A stretch of 64,000 bases of DNA from an uncultured Clostridia bacterium (lineage in GTDB: Bacteria > Bacillota > Clostridia > TANB77 > CAG-508): positions 1,240,001 to 1,304,000 of the forward strand of contig OV788638.1 of NCBI GenBank assembly GCA_928721565.1, in the 5' to 3' direction. The translations under genes and the position numbers were made by a program. Below are positions 53,401 through 61,569 of this stretch, piece after piece (position 1 is the first letter of the stretch; the number at the start of each line of letters is the position of its first letter). Under the pieces are notes generated by a model. The model was not told the DNA's origin and searched no databases. It saw nothing but the letters and a program-made list of their open reading frames with translations.

Positions 53401-53431
53401 AAAAAATACAATAGTAACGGTAGGTGATTAA
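50420..53431 (+). CDS. Tail tape measure protein
   Basis: At 1003 residues this is the second-longest phage protein after none but the fibre is close; it sets tail length. It has a helical K/Q-rich start, a membrane-like middle (ILRYAGALFSLQSIYSTLSG and MGSALAPIIQFITNLVYQLM), repeated tryptophan motifs (NNIDWTKIQ, TTDWSQVG, TFDWKQFG, NNIDWATAG, TIDWQQLA), then FGIHSPSTVMMEMGGYIIDG and a C-terminal part. AAAGGAGG precedes the start. Intact, without CGG. Confidence 0.93.
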   Translation: MTVEEIEIIVTAKVEEALKEFQKFSPAIKQVMKQGQEAFSQIDMKEFNNKVKQSVVQTKKQIDNIKKATQNSEIAIKVNDKEAKKAISQIQKSLNSLKNKLNNGEKFSGFMNEKEAGKLDASVTKQIESIAKRMSRTINGYSGEIQKFVGNIDFKSLQNKMQGIEKVTEKTGKRIGSIKYDDKNIANYINAFTKTMDLHPRMKTADKMQLANSKIENQDFYMKNKMNTPEDKKTKFKITGYSTGEYENIAPSANSLNLWDTLKNKIEQIKPSIQQLKQTLSGVGNNDKELGSFKQKIEQVKPSISNIKNSFNGLPKITQNITNNIKGMGSGLKNGLRQILRYAGALFSLQSIYSTLSGAAHTWLSSQNAEAKQLNANIEYMKYAMGSALAPIIQFITNLVYQLMKAIQSVAYAMTGVNIFAKASAGAFKSAQKSAKDTSKSLSSIHSEINNVGDKGNNGSENSSPNIGDLSKLNPTNSLVDAIKNGNWYEVGATIGQKLNNAMNNIDWTKIQNTARKIGTGIAQTLNGFIATTDWSQVGNTFAQGINTIIYFGYNFVTTFDWKQFGKAIGDSINGFFNNIDWATAGQTLSEGIKGAFSTIYTALETIDWQQLAKDAEQFVSNIDWSGITQAFFRGIGSAFGGLEAFIGQLEYDILYKIGEYFQGWIDKSRELGGNIVDGILIGILYGIGAIATWINDNIFVPFVEGFKNAFGIHSPSTVMMEMGGYIIDGLKNGLLGIWDKVKQPFVDFKNNVTSKFTEIKSNISNWSSNTKTTILNWGNDVKNKISSAWSNASQNVNNSVNSLKNNIVTGLNSAKSTVSDWGGNIKNTFSNLARDASSWGRDLVDNMTSGIKNNIYKISNAANSIAGKINDYLHFTEPDVGPLSNFHTYMPDMIDLMVSGIRDNTSKVKNEIENLAGTMSYTINTDGIGDIPQTNTKIEPVKVQSQNLLETLEDILAGQSNNGQPVHVTIQYLGKEIFDDTIDYINSKTRRTGKNTIVTVGD

Positions 53432-53432
53432 G

Positions 53433-53852
53433 ATGTTATGGAAAGAGCATGGAAAAACAGGAAATTTGCCAACGCCAAGTACATATAGTGCGGACATAGA
53501 AGATACAGACAATGATAGTTATACAAGTAAAAAAACAGGAGCATTGATAGATAATCCCATAGCAATAGGAATGTTAAAACTTTCTATGGCGTGGGATTTA
53601 AATTCAGAAGAAGAGGCAGAAAACCTAATTCAAAAGACATATAAAAATCCACTTGTACTAGATGTAAAAGTACCAGTTGTAAACGGTGGATTTTTAGAAG
53701 GAGCAAAATTTAGAGTTTCAAAAAGAAAAGTAGAAATGATAGATACAGAATTAAATACGAACACTTCCAAAACAAGATGGAAGTGTTCTTTTAATTTAAT
53801 GCAAAAAGAACTAACGGAAGCACAGAAACAAGCGGCAAAAAATGCAAATTAG
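53433..53852 (+). CDS. Distal tail component (139 aa)
   Basis: The product starts MLWKEHGKTGNLPTPSTYSA and has a beta pattern (NPLVLDVKVPVVNGGFLEGA). It sits between tape measure and fibre, where distal tail proteins lie. I prefer ATG 53433; a GTG at 53424 overlaps the tape measure end. The exact family is not recognised. Confidence 0.7.
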   Translation: MLWKEHGKTGNLPTPSTYSADIEDTDNDSYTSKKTGALIDNPIAIGMLKLSMAWDLNSEEEAENLIQKTYKNPLVLDVKVPVVNGGFLEGAKFRVSKRKVEMIDTELNTNTSKTRWKCSFNLMQKELTEAQKQAAKNAN

Positions 53853-53861
53853 GAGGCTATA

Positions 53862-56816
53862 ATGTATAATACAAGTCAAAATTATAAAGATAAGATATTA
53901 AATGATTCAACACAACACGAATTGAATATATACATAGATGGAAATAAAATTGAAGAAAATCATATTATAGACTTTAAGATAACACTAGAATTATTTAATA
54001 ATGATGAGTTTTGTTTAGGAAGTACTCCTGAGCTTGATGTTGAGTTTGAGATAGATAAAAGAGACTTACCTAATAATTATAATGAAGTGTATATTGAAAG
54101 TGGTTTAGAAGACGAAATAGTACCAATCGGAAAGTTCACAATACAATCAGTAGAGGATGACGAGTTCAAAGTAAAGATAAAAGCTACAGATTACATGAAG
54201 AAATTTGAAGATAACAAATATGATGGTAGCGATTTAACTTATCCTGCGACAATGTTACAAGTATTACAAGATATATGTACTAAGATAGGAGTAGAATTAG
54301 GTTCTACTTCTTTTCTTAACTCTGATAAACAAATATCAGTATATGATAATACGGTATCAGCTAGAACATATATAGGCTATATTGCAGAACAAGCTGAGGG
54401 GTTTGCAGTAGTAGGCAGAGATGGAAAGCTATATATCAGAACATTTGGACAAAATACTGCAGAATTTGATATAAATCTGTTTAGCGATTTTAGTTGGGGA
54501 GATAAATTTAAAGTATCAAAAGTTTCTTATGAAGATGGAGCACAAAATTATAAGTTTGGTAATAATACGGGAGATACTGTATATATAAATCAAAACAATA
54601 TGTATATAGTTGACAGTGATCAAGTAGCACGAATATACAACCAAATAAAAGATTTTGAAGTTTATTCATTCGAGGGAGAAACTATAATAGATCCGGCTTA
54701 TGATATTGGAGATATTTTAATTATAGATGGTAAAAAAGTTCTATTTCAAGGAGAAGTAGATTATGCTGGAAAATTTAAAGCAAGTATTAAGAGTAAGATA
54801 CAAGCTAAGACAGAGCAAGAAAGTATGCAGACAAAGCAAACTAATTCAAATAAAATAAAAAGAGTACAAAGCGAAATAAATCAAATAGATGGGAAAATAA
54901 CACAGCTAGCACAAGAAACAACAGAAAATACAGAGAAAATAGCAGAACATGAAGTGAGTATAGACGAAATATCAAATAAAGTAAGCAATATAGCAGACTT
55001 AACAAAGACAATAACGGATATTAAAACAATAACATTAGATAATTGTGCAAACGGAGAATTATTGCAACTTAATATATATGGAAATAATACAGTATTTGCA
55101 CCGTTGGTTTTAAGTGATAACTTATATTTAAGTGATAGCCTTTATTTGAGAGACTATGAGAGCATATTAATTGTAAAAGATGAAAAAGGAAATGCTACTA
55201 ATTATGATTTAAAAATAAAAGATACATTAAGACAAAATGGCAATATTAAAGATGAATACATATTAGATGGTGGAAAAGCTAAGATAATAAGAAGAATAAA
55301 TCAGGATGGAAGTATAAAAGACAATGAAGAAACAGAAGACTTAGGAGAACTTCATATTATATTAGTTCAAGGAACGAACACAATTCAAATAAAAGATTTT
55401 AGTGCAGAAATGCAAGTCAAATTTGCACAAAAAAGTGACTTAACTGATACATTTGCAACTAAAGTTGAAACTAATACAAAAATATCTCAAACATCATCAC
55501 AAATTATGTCAGAAGTTGATAAAAAAGTAGATGAAGAAGAACTTGGAACTAAGATAATACAAGACTATGAAAGCGTGCAAGTTGCTTGGAACAAAATATC
55601 AGATTTTATAAAAATGATGGTATTTAATAATAATGCGAGTTTATGTATTGTAGATAAAAGTAACAATGTAATAGCAAGCTTCGATAAAGATGGAGAACAC
55701 TTTTATAAAAGTGGAGAAACAACGCCATTCGGCGAAATGGGAGTGCAAACAGTAGATGATAAACAATATATATCTTTTTCGGTTGAGGGAGAATATAACG
55801 AAGATATATCGAATGGAATGGCTTGGGGAATAAAGACAAAATCAGATGGCAAATTTTTCCCAATATTTTATATAAAAGATTTCAACCTGGGAGCAAAGGG
55901 TTCTGACACTTGGGCTGGAAGTTTAGTATTAACAGCATGTGATATATTACTCGATGGGTTAGGAACTGGGATACAAACTGGTGGAATAAGAATTGAAGGA
56001 GACCCAAGCGGAAACGGAATATATTTTTATGATGCAAATGATTCTTCAAAATCTTATATGCAAATATTTCCTCAAAACGTTTTGGGTGAATCTAGTATAA
56101 ATATATTAGATGATTTAGTAATATCAGAATATCAGGATTCAAAAGAAATAAAAATGTTTGATAAAATGCAATTCGGAAAAAATATTGGTGGGACTAATAG
56201 CTTTTTAATTGGAGACCAAAACGGAGACCATTGTTTGTTTTCATCAGACGGGTATATTTATGGCAAAGAAATAAGCCTAGGAAATCAAATATTTATTGAG
56301 TACAATGGCGAGGTATCTGGAGACATAACATTTTACAGTTTGCCAACTTATCAAGGAGACCCTTTAGTGTATGGCAAAGGACATACATATTATTTGAAAT
56401 GGACAGGACAATTGGAATTTTGGGTAGATACTACAAATGTAGGAACATTATCAGATAAACGATTAAAAAAAGAAATTCAAGATATTGATGAAAACTTTAT
56501 AAAAGCAATAGAAGAAATTGAAATGAAACAATTCAAGGTAGCGAATAGAAACGGTTTAATTTCATTCGGTATAATGGCACAGGATTTAATGGAGATATTT
56601 AAAAAATATAATAAGAATCCGTTTGATTATGAGATAGTGTTCAAAACTAGATATAAAACAGATGATGATACAGTTTATTATGCAGTTAATTATGAACAAT
56701 TTTTAATTTTGAAACAAAAAGCAAATGACATTAAATTTAAAAAACAGCAAGAGATAATAGAACAGCTACAAGAAAAAATAAAAGAAATGGAGGATAAGTT
56801 GAATGAAATTAATTGA
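53862..56816 (+). CDS. Tail protein with a C-terminal S74 self-cleaving chaperone
   Basis: The 984-residue protein begins with a baseplate hub-like domain (about residues 1-320; STPELDVEFEIDKRDLPNNY and FEVYSFEGETIIDPAYDIGD). A coiled coil follows (about 330-390), then a fibre part, and at the end a peptidase S74 domain (GTLSDKRLKKEIQDIDENFI) with the serine-lysine dyad that cuts itself off after trimer folding. A final coiled coil (about 950-984) helps trimerise. AGGAGG precedes the start. Confidence 0.9.
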   Translation: MYNTSQNYKDKILNDSTQHELNIYIDGNKIEENHIIDFKITLELFNNDEFCLGSTPELDVEFEIDKRDLPNNYNEVYIESGLEDEIVPIGKFTIQSVEDDEFKVKIKATDYMKKFEDNKYDGSDLTYPATMLQVLQDICTKIGVELGSTSFLNSDKQISVYDNTVSARTYIGYIAEQAEGFAVVGRDGKLYIRTFGQNTAEFDINLFSDFSWGDKFKVSKVSYEDGAQNYKFGNNTGDTVYINQNNMYIVDSDQVARIYNQIKDFEVYSFEGETIIDPAYDIGDILIIDGKKVLFQGEVDYAGKFKASIKSKIQAKTEQESMQTKQTNSNKIKRVQSEINQIDGKITQLAQETTENTEKIAEHEVSIDEISNKVSNIADLTKTITDIKTITLDNCANGELLQLNIYGNNTVFAPLVLSDNLYLSDSLYLRDYESILIVKDEKGNATNYDLKIKDTLRQNGNIKDEYILDGGKAKIIRRINQDGSIKDNEETEDLGELHIILVQGTNTIQIKDFSAEMQVKFAQKSDLTDTFATKVETNTKISQTSSQIMSEVDKKVDEEELGTKIIQDYESVQVAWNKISDFIKMMVFNNNASLCIVDKSNNVIASFDKDGEHFYKSGETTPFGEMGVQTVDDKQYISFSVEGEYNEDISNGMAWGIKTKSDGKFFPIFYIKDFNLGAKGSDTWAGSLVLTACDILLDGLGTGIQTGGIRIEGDPSGNGIYFYDANDSSKSYMQIFPQNVLGESSINILDDLVISEYQDSKEIKMFDKMQFGKNIGGTNSFLIGDQNGDHCLFSSDGYIYGKEISLGNQIFIEYNGEVSGDITFYSLPTYQGDPLVYGKGHTYYLKWTGQLEFWVDTTNVGTLSDKRLKKEIQDIDENFIKAIEEIEMKQFKVANRNGLISFGIMAQDLMEIFKKYNKNPFDYEIVFKTRYKTDDDTVYYAVNYEQFLILKQKANDIKFKKQQEIIEQLQEKIKEMEDKLNEIN

Positions 56817-57396
56817 ATGGATAAATGAAAAAACAAAATTAAATAAAACTACATTTGATGAATTTCAAGATAATATTAAAGAAGCAGTCGTACCAGTTGG
56901 CGGAACAACAGGACAAGTTTTAGTAAAAAATACAGATACAGATAATGACGTAAAATGGGTAGACCAAACAGGAGGCGGAGCAACAGTAGTAGATAGTTTA
57001 ACAAGTACAAGTACAACAGATGCACTATCAGCAAAACAAGGTAAAATATTAAATGATAAAATAACTAACACAAATACATATTCAACAGAAGAAGTAAACA
57101 CAGGGAAAAAATGGATAGATGGTAAAGATATATATATAAAAGTAATAACACAAAACAATGCAAATCAGATAGATTTGGCTAATTTGTCAATTGATACATT
57201 AATAGAAACAAGAGGTCAAGTTAAAGTAACAAATCCATCGTACGACATATGTGCGCTCGATTTTTCTTGGACAGGAGGCGATTCCGTTTTACGTGGAATA
57301 TTTACACAATATACAGGAACCAAGCTTGTTTTTAATCTAAAAAATATAACTGTAGGTTATATACACGTAATATTAGAATATACAAAAGCAAGTTAA
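56803..57396 (+). CDS. Tail fibre / receptor-tip protein (197 aa)
   Basis: It has phage fibre motifs: GGTTGQVLVKNTDTDNDVKW near residue 32 and SLTSTSTTDALSAKQGKILN near 63, then a C-terminal beta domain that may bind the host surface. ATGGAGG precedes the ATG inside the end of the preceding gene. Confidence 0.8.
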   Translation: MKLIEWINEKTKLNKTTFDEFQDNIKEAVVPVGGTTGQVLVKNTDTDNDVKWVDQTGGGATVVDSLTSTSTTDALSAKQGKILNDKITNTNTYSTEEVNTGKKWIDGKDIYIKVITQNNANQIDLANLSIDTLIETRGQVKVTNPSYDICALDFSWTGGDSVLRGIFTQYTGTKLVFNLKNITVGYIHVILEYTKAS

Positions 57397-57444
57397 TTAA
57401 ACTTGCAAAAGTTTACATAGAAAAGTAAGAAGGAGAAAAGTGAC

Positions 57445-57700
57445 ATGAGTGAAGCAATACTCGTAGCAATAATAACACGGAGGACTATCTTTAATCGGGG
57501 TAGTCTTTTCTAATATGTCTAGCAACAAAAAGATAGAAACAGCACTAACAACTCAGCAAGCAGTAACAGACACTAAATTAGAAGAATTAACAAGAGAAGT
57601 AAGAGCGCATAATAATTTTGCACAAAGAGTACCAGTGCTGGAAGAACAGATGAAAGTTGCAAATCATAGAATAGAAGATTTAGAAAAGAAAGGTGATTAA
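57445..57700 (+). CDS. XhlA-like lysis-module membrane protein, needs +1 shift at CGG
   Basis: From ATG 57445 (after AAGGAG) the frame reads SEAILVAIIT and meets CGG at 57478, stopping at 57511. Skipping the C gives GGLSLIGVVFSNMSSNKKIE, then a helical tail with TREVRAHNNFAQRVPVLEEQ to TAA at 57698. The joined 84-residue protein is the well-known layout in Firmicute prophages: one membrane segment plus a coiled coil, before the holin. Neither frame alone gives that protein with its membrane segment. This is the clearest of the eight CGG cases. Confidence 0.88.
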
Positions 57701-57701
57701 T

Positions 57702-58010
57702 ATGGATCCAGTAACAATAATTGAAATAGCAATAGTAGTAATTGCTATATTAGCTTTTGCATTATACTTAATTTGGCAAATAAAGAAAAAAGGACTAAGA
57801 CAAACAGCAATAAGCTTAATAGTAAAAGCAGAAGATATGTTCAAACAAGGTGAAAATGAAAATAAAATAAATTATGTTATAGATAAGATAATAGTGCTAA
57901 TACCTGCACCATTGTCTTTTTTTATAACCAGAGAAGCAGTAAGAGAGTTTATACAAACAATATTTGATGAAGTAAAAAAGGCACTAGACTATGTGCCAAA
58001 GGAGGGCTAG
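57702..58010 (+). CDS. Holin (LLH-like)
   Basis: The 102-residue protein has one membrane segment (about residues 5-24) and a charged C-terminal domain (SLIVKAEDMFKQGENENKIN), as in LL-H-type holins that open the membrane for the endolysin. ATG 57702 follows AAAGGTG. It lies between the XhlA-like protein and the amidase. Confidence 0.8.
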   Translation: MDPVTIIEIAIVVIAILAFALYLIWQIKKKGLRQTAISLIVKAEDMFKQGENENKINYVIDKIIVLIPAPLSFFITREAVREFIQTIFDEVKKALDYVPKEG

Positions 58011-58011
58011 T

Positions 58012-58143
58012 ATGGAAGAAGATAACATACAAGTAGAAAATGTAGAGTTTAAAGAAGAACTATACCAAAAGAATATATCAGAAAACAATTTTTCTGGAAG
58101 TGAAACAGACGGAATAGGAGATGATGACAATGCAAATAACTAA
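58012..58143 (+). CDS. Small acidic protein (43 aa)
   Basis: The frame from ATG 58012 after AAAGGAGG is rich in E, D and N. It overlaps the amidase start. It may be real because of its good ribosome site; no function is suggested. Confidence 0.45.
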   Translation: MEEDNIQVENVEFKEELYQKNISENNFSGSETDGIGDDDNANN

Positions 58144-58858
58144 GATGTTAGTGCCGGAAAGTAAATATTCAATTAAGTGTCCGTATGAAATGACACCAGA
58201 ATTTATTGTAATACATAACACAGCAAATGATGCCTCAGCAATGTCAGAAATATCTTATATGATAGGAAATAACAATAAAGTATCATATCATTGTGCAATT
58301 GATAATTATAGAGTTGTACAAGGTGTACCGTTTGAAAGAAACACATGGAATGCCGGAGACGGAAGAAATGGAAATGGCAACAGAAAAGGAATATCATTAG
58401 AAATTTGTTATTCTAGATCAGGTGGAGAACAATTTGAAGAAGCTGAGAAGCTAGCAGCAGAATATACAGCATATCTATTAAAACAATATGGTTGGGGAAT
58501 AGATAAAGTAAAGAAACATCAAGACTTTGCAAATAAATATTGCCCACACAGGACTCTAGATTTAGGCTGGCAAAGATTTTTAAACATGGTTAGTTCTTAT
58601 TTAGAAGATAGACCTGTAACAGAAAATAAAAATATAGAAAGTGGAAGTGATGAACCAGTGAAAAGATATCAAAATGGAAGTACAAGCGAAAATGTATATG
58701 CAGATACAGCTTGCACTAAAAAAATAGGAAGTTTAAACCCTAGAGAAAGTTGCGATTGTTTTGGAATATTTAATGACAGAGCAATGGTAAGATATAATGT
58801 AAGCGGAACAAATAACTACAAAATAGGATTTTGCAAATGGCTTGGAGGAGTGAAATAG
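58130..58858 (+). CDS. Endolysin, N-acetylmuramoyl-L-alanine amidase (Amidase_2)
   Basis: This enzyme cuts the peptidoglycan amide bond at lysis. The zinc ligands are visible: PEFIVIHNTANDA (His), later KKHQDFANKYCPHR (two His region) near residue 130. The C-terminal 65 residues form a small SH3-like binding part (YQNGSTSENVYADTACTKKI). Three ATGs are possible (58121, 58124, 58130); the last has the best spacing to AGGAG. Confidence 0.93.
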   Translation: MQITKMLVPESKYSIKCPYEMTPEFIVIHNTANDASAMSEISYMIGNNNKVSYHCAIDNYRVVQGVPFERNTWNAGDGRNGNGNRKGISLEICYSRSGGEQFEEAEKLAAEYTAYLLKQYGWGIDKVKKHQDFANKYCPHRTLDLGWQRFLNMVSSYLEDRPVTENKNIESGSDEPVKRYQNGSTSENVYADTACTKKIGSLNPRESCDCFGIFNDRAMVRYNVSGTNNYKIGFCKWLGGVK

Positions 58859-58870
58859 ATTTATAAAATT

Positions 58871-58907
58871 AGAGGTAGGTTGATTAATGTCAGCTTACCT
58901 CTTTTTT
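58871..58907 (+). terminator. Terminator of the late operon
   Basis: AGAGGTAGG pairs with CTTACCTCT (one G-T), followed by six Ts. Confidence 0.85.
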
Positions 58908-58956
58908 GCGTTTTATGGTTGAAATCAAGGTATAAAACTATATTGATAAAAAATAG

Positions 58957-58980
58957 AAACGGCTTAAAAACGATTTTGAA
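58957..58980 (+). repeat. ACGGCTTAAAA repeat element, copy 1
   Basis: AAACGGCTTAAAAACGATT resembles 63370-63388 (AAACGGCTTAAAATCGATT) and 63546-63560 (one and two changes). It lies in the 240-bp gap between the late operon and the Panacea genes. The role is unknown. Confidence 0.5.
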
Positions 58981-59041
58981 AAACTGTTTTTTTGGCTATT
59001 TTATCAAAAAACTAATAATTATTTATTGAAAAAAAAGATAG

Positions 59042-59070
59042 TTGCAATTCTCAATTTATTGTAATATAAT
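59042..59070 (+). promoter_or_regulatory. Strong promoter of the Panacea-type module
   Basis: TTGCAA (59042-59047) and TATAAT (59065-59070) are separated by 17 bp. The module should be on in the lysogen, as expected for a toxin-antitoxin or defence unit. Confidence 0.8.
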
Positions 59071-59097
59071 AAAGAAAAAATAGGAGGGGGGATTGTT

Positions 59098-59589
59098 ATG
59101 GAAGAAAATAATATTGTATATGATTCGTATTACTTAATTAATTTGTTTAAAAAAGCTAGAAGAAAAGTAACACAATTGCAAGTGCAAAAAATTATGTACT
59201 TTTTTGAGGCTTATTATATGTGTGAACATGAAGATATACCATATTTATATCAATGTAATTTTAATGCGTGGATGTTTGGACCTGTGGCAATTCCACTACA
59301 TAAAGAATATAAGGCATTTGAAGGTAGACCTATAATACTTACAGAAGAACAAGAAAAAATTGGCAACCAAATAAGTGAAGAAAAAAAGAAATTCTTAGAC
59401 TATATATTTAAAGTTTTTGGAGAAGCATCACCACAAACTTTAGTTAATTTAACACATATGATAAACTCACCTTGGCATAAAAAATGGCTTGAAAACGGAA
59501 AAAGAGTTGTGTATGGTAAGGCTAGTTATATTGATAAAATAGAAACAAGAGAATGGTTCAGGGAAAAGTTTATAGATGCAAGAAATTAG
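59098..59589 (+). CDS. Panacea-domain (DUF4065) antitoxin
   Basis: The 163-residue protein shows the Panacea pattern: VTQLQVQKIMYFFEAYYMCE, then CNFNAWMFGPVAIPLHKEYK, then LVNLTHMINSPWHKKWL. Panacea proteins (also SocA-like/GepA) neutralise many different toxins. GGAGGGGGG precedes the ATG. It overlaps the next gene by 14 bp, the usual coupling in such modules. Confidence 0.9.
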   Translation: MEENNIVYDSYYLINLFKKARRKVTQLQVQKIMYFFEAYYMCEHEDIPYLYQCNFNAWMFGPVAIPLHKEYKAFEGRPIILTEEQEKIGNQISEEKKKFLDYIFKVFGEASPQTLVNLTHMINSPWHKKWLENGKRVVYGKASYIDKIETREWFREKFIDARN

Positions 59590-60343
59590 TATTAATGAAA
59601 ATGTACAAAAGATAGATGTAGAAATAGGTGCCAATATAAATCAACAATTAAATAGATTAATTGAATTTAGAAGTTATTATATAGATGAAAGTATTGCCAA
59701 AGAATTAAAAGAAGAATTAGACAAAGCAAGTTCTATGATTGAAGATGTACATACAATGGGAAATACAAATATTAAAAATTTTAATAGATTACAATTTGAA
59801 TATAATTCTTTAAATTTAGCATTACAAAAATATGAAATCGAAAATGAAATAGAAATTTTAAGTAAAATTTCTTCTAAAATTAATAAAGATTTAACTGTAT
59901 TAGAAAAAAAGCAAAAAGATTTGCAGGAAGATCAAAAACAATTAGAAATGCAATATAATAAATCAGAAGAAAAAAGTAATAATTTAGTATATAATTTATT
60001 AGGTTTTCTAGCATCTTTTAGTGTTGTTTCAGCAGCTGTTGCAGCAATAGAAAAAGTGAATGGAACATTAAATATAATGATTGTTATAGCATTTGCAGTA
60101 TTTTTATTACTAACGACATTAATAGGATTACACAATTTTTATAAAAACGATAATAAAAGAGAAAGTAAATTACAAGATAATTATTTTTTATGGAAAGCTA
60201 CAGGAATAATAATTGTAATTTTAATGGTTCTATCTGGAATAAACTATATAAAAAATAATAAAGATAAAGTATTTAACTATTTAGATAAAAAAATTGAAAA
60301 TGTAATTGAACAAAAAATAAACGATAAAATGCAAGAGAACTAG
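59576..60343 (+). CDS. Coiled-coil membrane protein, predicted toxin partner of Panacea
   Basis: The 255-residue protein has a long helical/coiled-coil region (about 15-140), two membrane segments (about 150-170 and 178-196) and a third near 212-230, with a basic/acidic end. Panacea toxins in other genomes are often membrane-acting, which fits this. The start lies within the Panacea gene. A terminator overlaps its stop. The toxin role is inferred from context. Confidence 0.72.
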   Translation: MQEISINENVQKIDVEIGANINQQLNRLIEFRSYYIDESIAKELKEELDKASSMIEDVHTMGNTNIKNFNRLQFEYNSLNLALQKYEIENEIEILSKISSKINKDLTVLEKKQKDLQEDQKQLEMQYNKSEEKSNNLVYNLLGFLASFSVVSAAVAAIEKVNGTLNIMIVIAFAVFLLLTTLIGLHNFYKNDNKRESKLQDNYFLWKATGIIIVILMVLSGINYIKNNKDKVFNYLDKKIENVIEQKINDKMQEN

Positions 60344-60358
60344 TAATAGTTCTCTTTT
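60334..60358 (+). terminator. Terminator overlapping the end of the membrane toxin gene
   Basis: AGAGAACT (60334-60341) pairs with AGTTCTCT (60348-60355), then Ts. Confidence 0.8.
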
Positions 60359-60385
60359 GGTATCTGAATAGTACACGCTAAAATT

Positions 60386-60410
60386 AAAAGGCTAGCTTTC
60401 TAGCCTTTTA
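60386..60410. terminator. Convergent terminator
   Basis: AAAAGGCTAG and CTAGCCTTTT form a 10-bp stem with a 4-nt loop; A and T runs on both sides serve the + genes and the reverse-strand pair. It overlaps the stop of the 60392 gene. Confidence 0.8.
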
Positions 60411-60694
60411 TTAAAATATTTATTATATTCGTTATTATAAATTTCTTGAATCTCTTTTTCTGATAAGTTTTTATCTAGCTCATCTCTCATTATATTTTCA
60501 ATATCTAAAACTTTAGCACCAATTTCATTCATACACTCTTCATGTATTATATAAGAAACAGCAAATAGCAATGCTGATATTAACACCTCTAATATTTTAA
60601 GACTTTTTTCAACTTTTAAGAAAATAGAGATTACATTTATTATTATTAAAAATACTAATATTTTATAAAAGTTTTTAGCAATTATTTTTTTCAT
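60392..60694 (-). CDS. Small membrane protein (100 aa), reverse strand
   Basis: It has two membrane segments (about residues 11-27 and 31-50) and an acidic helical tail (EIGAKVLDIENIMRDELDKN). It lies 14 bp after an RHH gene in the same direction, against the rest of the phage, so it is probably expressed in the lysogen. Function unknown; superinfection immunity is a possibility. Confidence 0.65.
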   Translation of the reverse strand: MKKIIAKNFYKILVFLIIINVISIFLKVEKSLKILEVLISALLFAVSYIIHEECMNEIGAKVLDIENIMRDELDKNLSEKEIQEIYNNEYNKYFNKRLES

Positions 60695-60708
60695 ATATTA
60701 TATCATCC

Positions 60709-60912
60709 TTATTTTTTTATTAATTCTTCATTAGAATCTTTATTACATTCTTCTAAATCATCTAATGCATGATTTGTAGCAGCAATAACAAAAGCACTAA
60801 AACTATATTTTGTACCTATTATTGCTTTTTCGACCCTTTCTATTGTACTGTTAGGAAACCTAATAGCTTTTTGAGTTGATGATGGTATTACTGGTAATTT
60901 GAATTTTGACAT
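60709..60912 (-). CDS. Ribbon-helix-helix-like regulator (67 aa)
   Basis: The pattern KAIRFPNSTIERVEKAIIGT followed by SFSAFVIAATNHALDDLE matches Arc/MetJ-type ribbon-helix-helix proteins of phages. I start at the ATG at 60912 (reverse strand), 9 nt after GAAAGGA; the ATG at 60921 is too close to the site. It may repress the divergent promoter region 60913-61149. Confidence 0.75.
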   Translation of the reverse strand: MSKFKLPVIPSSTQKAIRFPNSTIERVEKAIIGTKYSFSAFVIAATNHALDDLEECNKDSNEELIKK

Positions 60913-61149
60913 ATGTAACATTCCTTTCTTTTGTTATTATATATTACAATATGCAATACGTATATGGTGCATTTTGTATTCGTTTTTTGGTATACATTTA
61001 CTTTAATATATATCTTAATTACAGTATAAATCCTTGATATTTTTTATAAAAAGTGCCATTTTATTGATGAAATTATAAAAATTTATTTACACAATATTTA
61101 TAATATGTTATTATGAATATATTATAATAATATATATAGAGGAGAAAAT
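60913..61149. promoter_or_regulatory. Divergent promoter region
   Basis: This 237-bp AT-rich gap lies between the reverse RHH gene and the forward HTH-AbrB gene. It holds palindromic TA-rich runs (TATTATGAATATATTATAATA at about 61110-61130, near the forward start) that could be an operator. Exact promoters are not clear. Confidence 0.5.
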
Positions 61150-61464
61150 ATGAACGAAAAAGAATTAAAAAAATATTGTGTTAATATGTTCGCTAAAGGC
61201 AATACGATTGTCAATATTAGCAAGCAAACTGGTTTTTCAAGAACGTATATTTCAAATCTTATAAAAGAAGATGAGCAGTATAAAACTATTAAAAATAAAA
61301 GAAAAATCAAAGTGTACAAAAGAAAGAATTACAAACAAATGACAATACATATTCCCACTGAATTTATTAAAGGAATAGGAATTTCAGAAAATAAAAATAA
61401 AGCTGAATTTGTAGATGTTTTTTACGATGCACTCAATAATCAAATAATAATCAAAAAAATATAG
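61150..61464 (+). CDS. HTH and AbrB-like fusion regulator (104 aa)
   Basis: An N-terminal helix-turn-helix (NIVNISKQTGFSRTYISNLI-type, about residues 18-40) is joined to a basic linker and a C-terminal region MTIHIPTEFIKGIGISENKN that resembles an AbrB/SpoVT swapped-hairpin half. AGAGGAG precedes the ATG. It lies upstream of the integrase and could control it. Confidence 0.72.
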   Translation: MNEKELKKYCVNMFAKGNTIVNISKQTGFSRTYISNLIKEDEQYKTIKNKRKIKVYKRKNYKQMTIHIPTEFIKGIGISENKNKAEFVDVFYDALNNQIIIKKI

Positions 61465-61490
61465 AGAGATATATTCTTTCTATATTTTTT
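61453..61490 (+). terminator. Terminator after the HTH-AbrB gene
   Basis: AAAAAATATAGA pairs with TCTATATTTTTT, followed by more Ts. Confidence 0.7.
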
Positions 61491-61499
61491 ATTTTTTTG

Positions 61500-61528
61500 T
61501 TGCATTTACTCAGTAAATGTGCTATAAT
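61500..61528 (+). promoter_or_regulatory. Integrase promoter with a palindrome in the spacer
   Basis: TTGCAT (61500-61505) and TATAAT (61523-61528) are 17 bp apart with a TGC extended -10. The palindrome ATTTACT-C-AGTAAAT (61504-61518) lies between them, a place where a bound repressor would block polymerase. Confidence 0.75.
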
Positions 61529-61569
61529 TAAATACTGTCAACATAATTTTTTTAAAAGGAGGAGGAATT

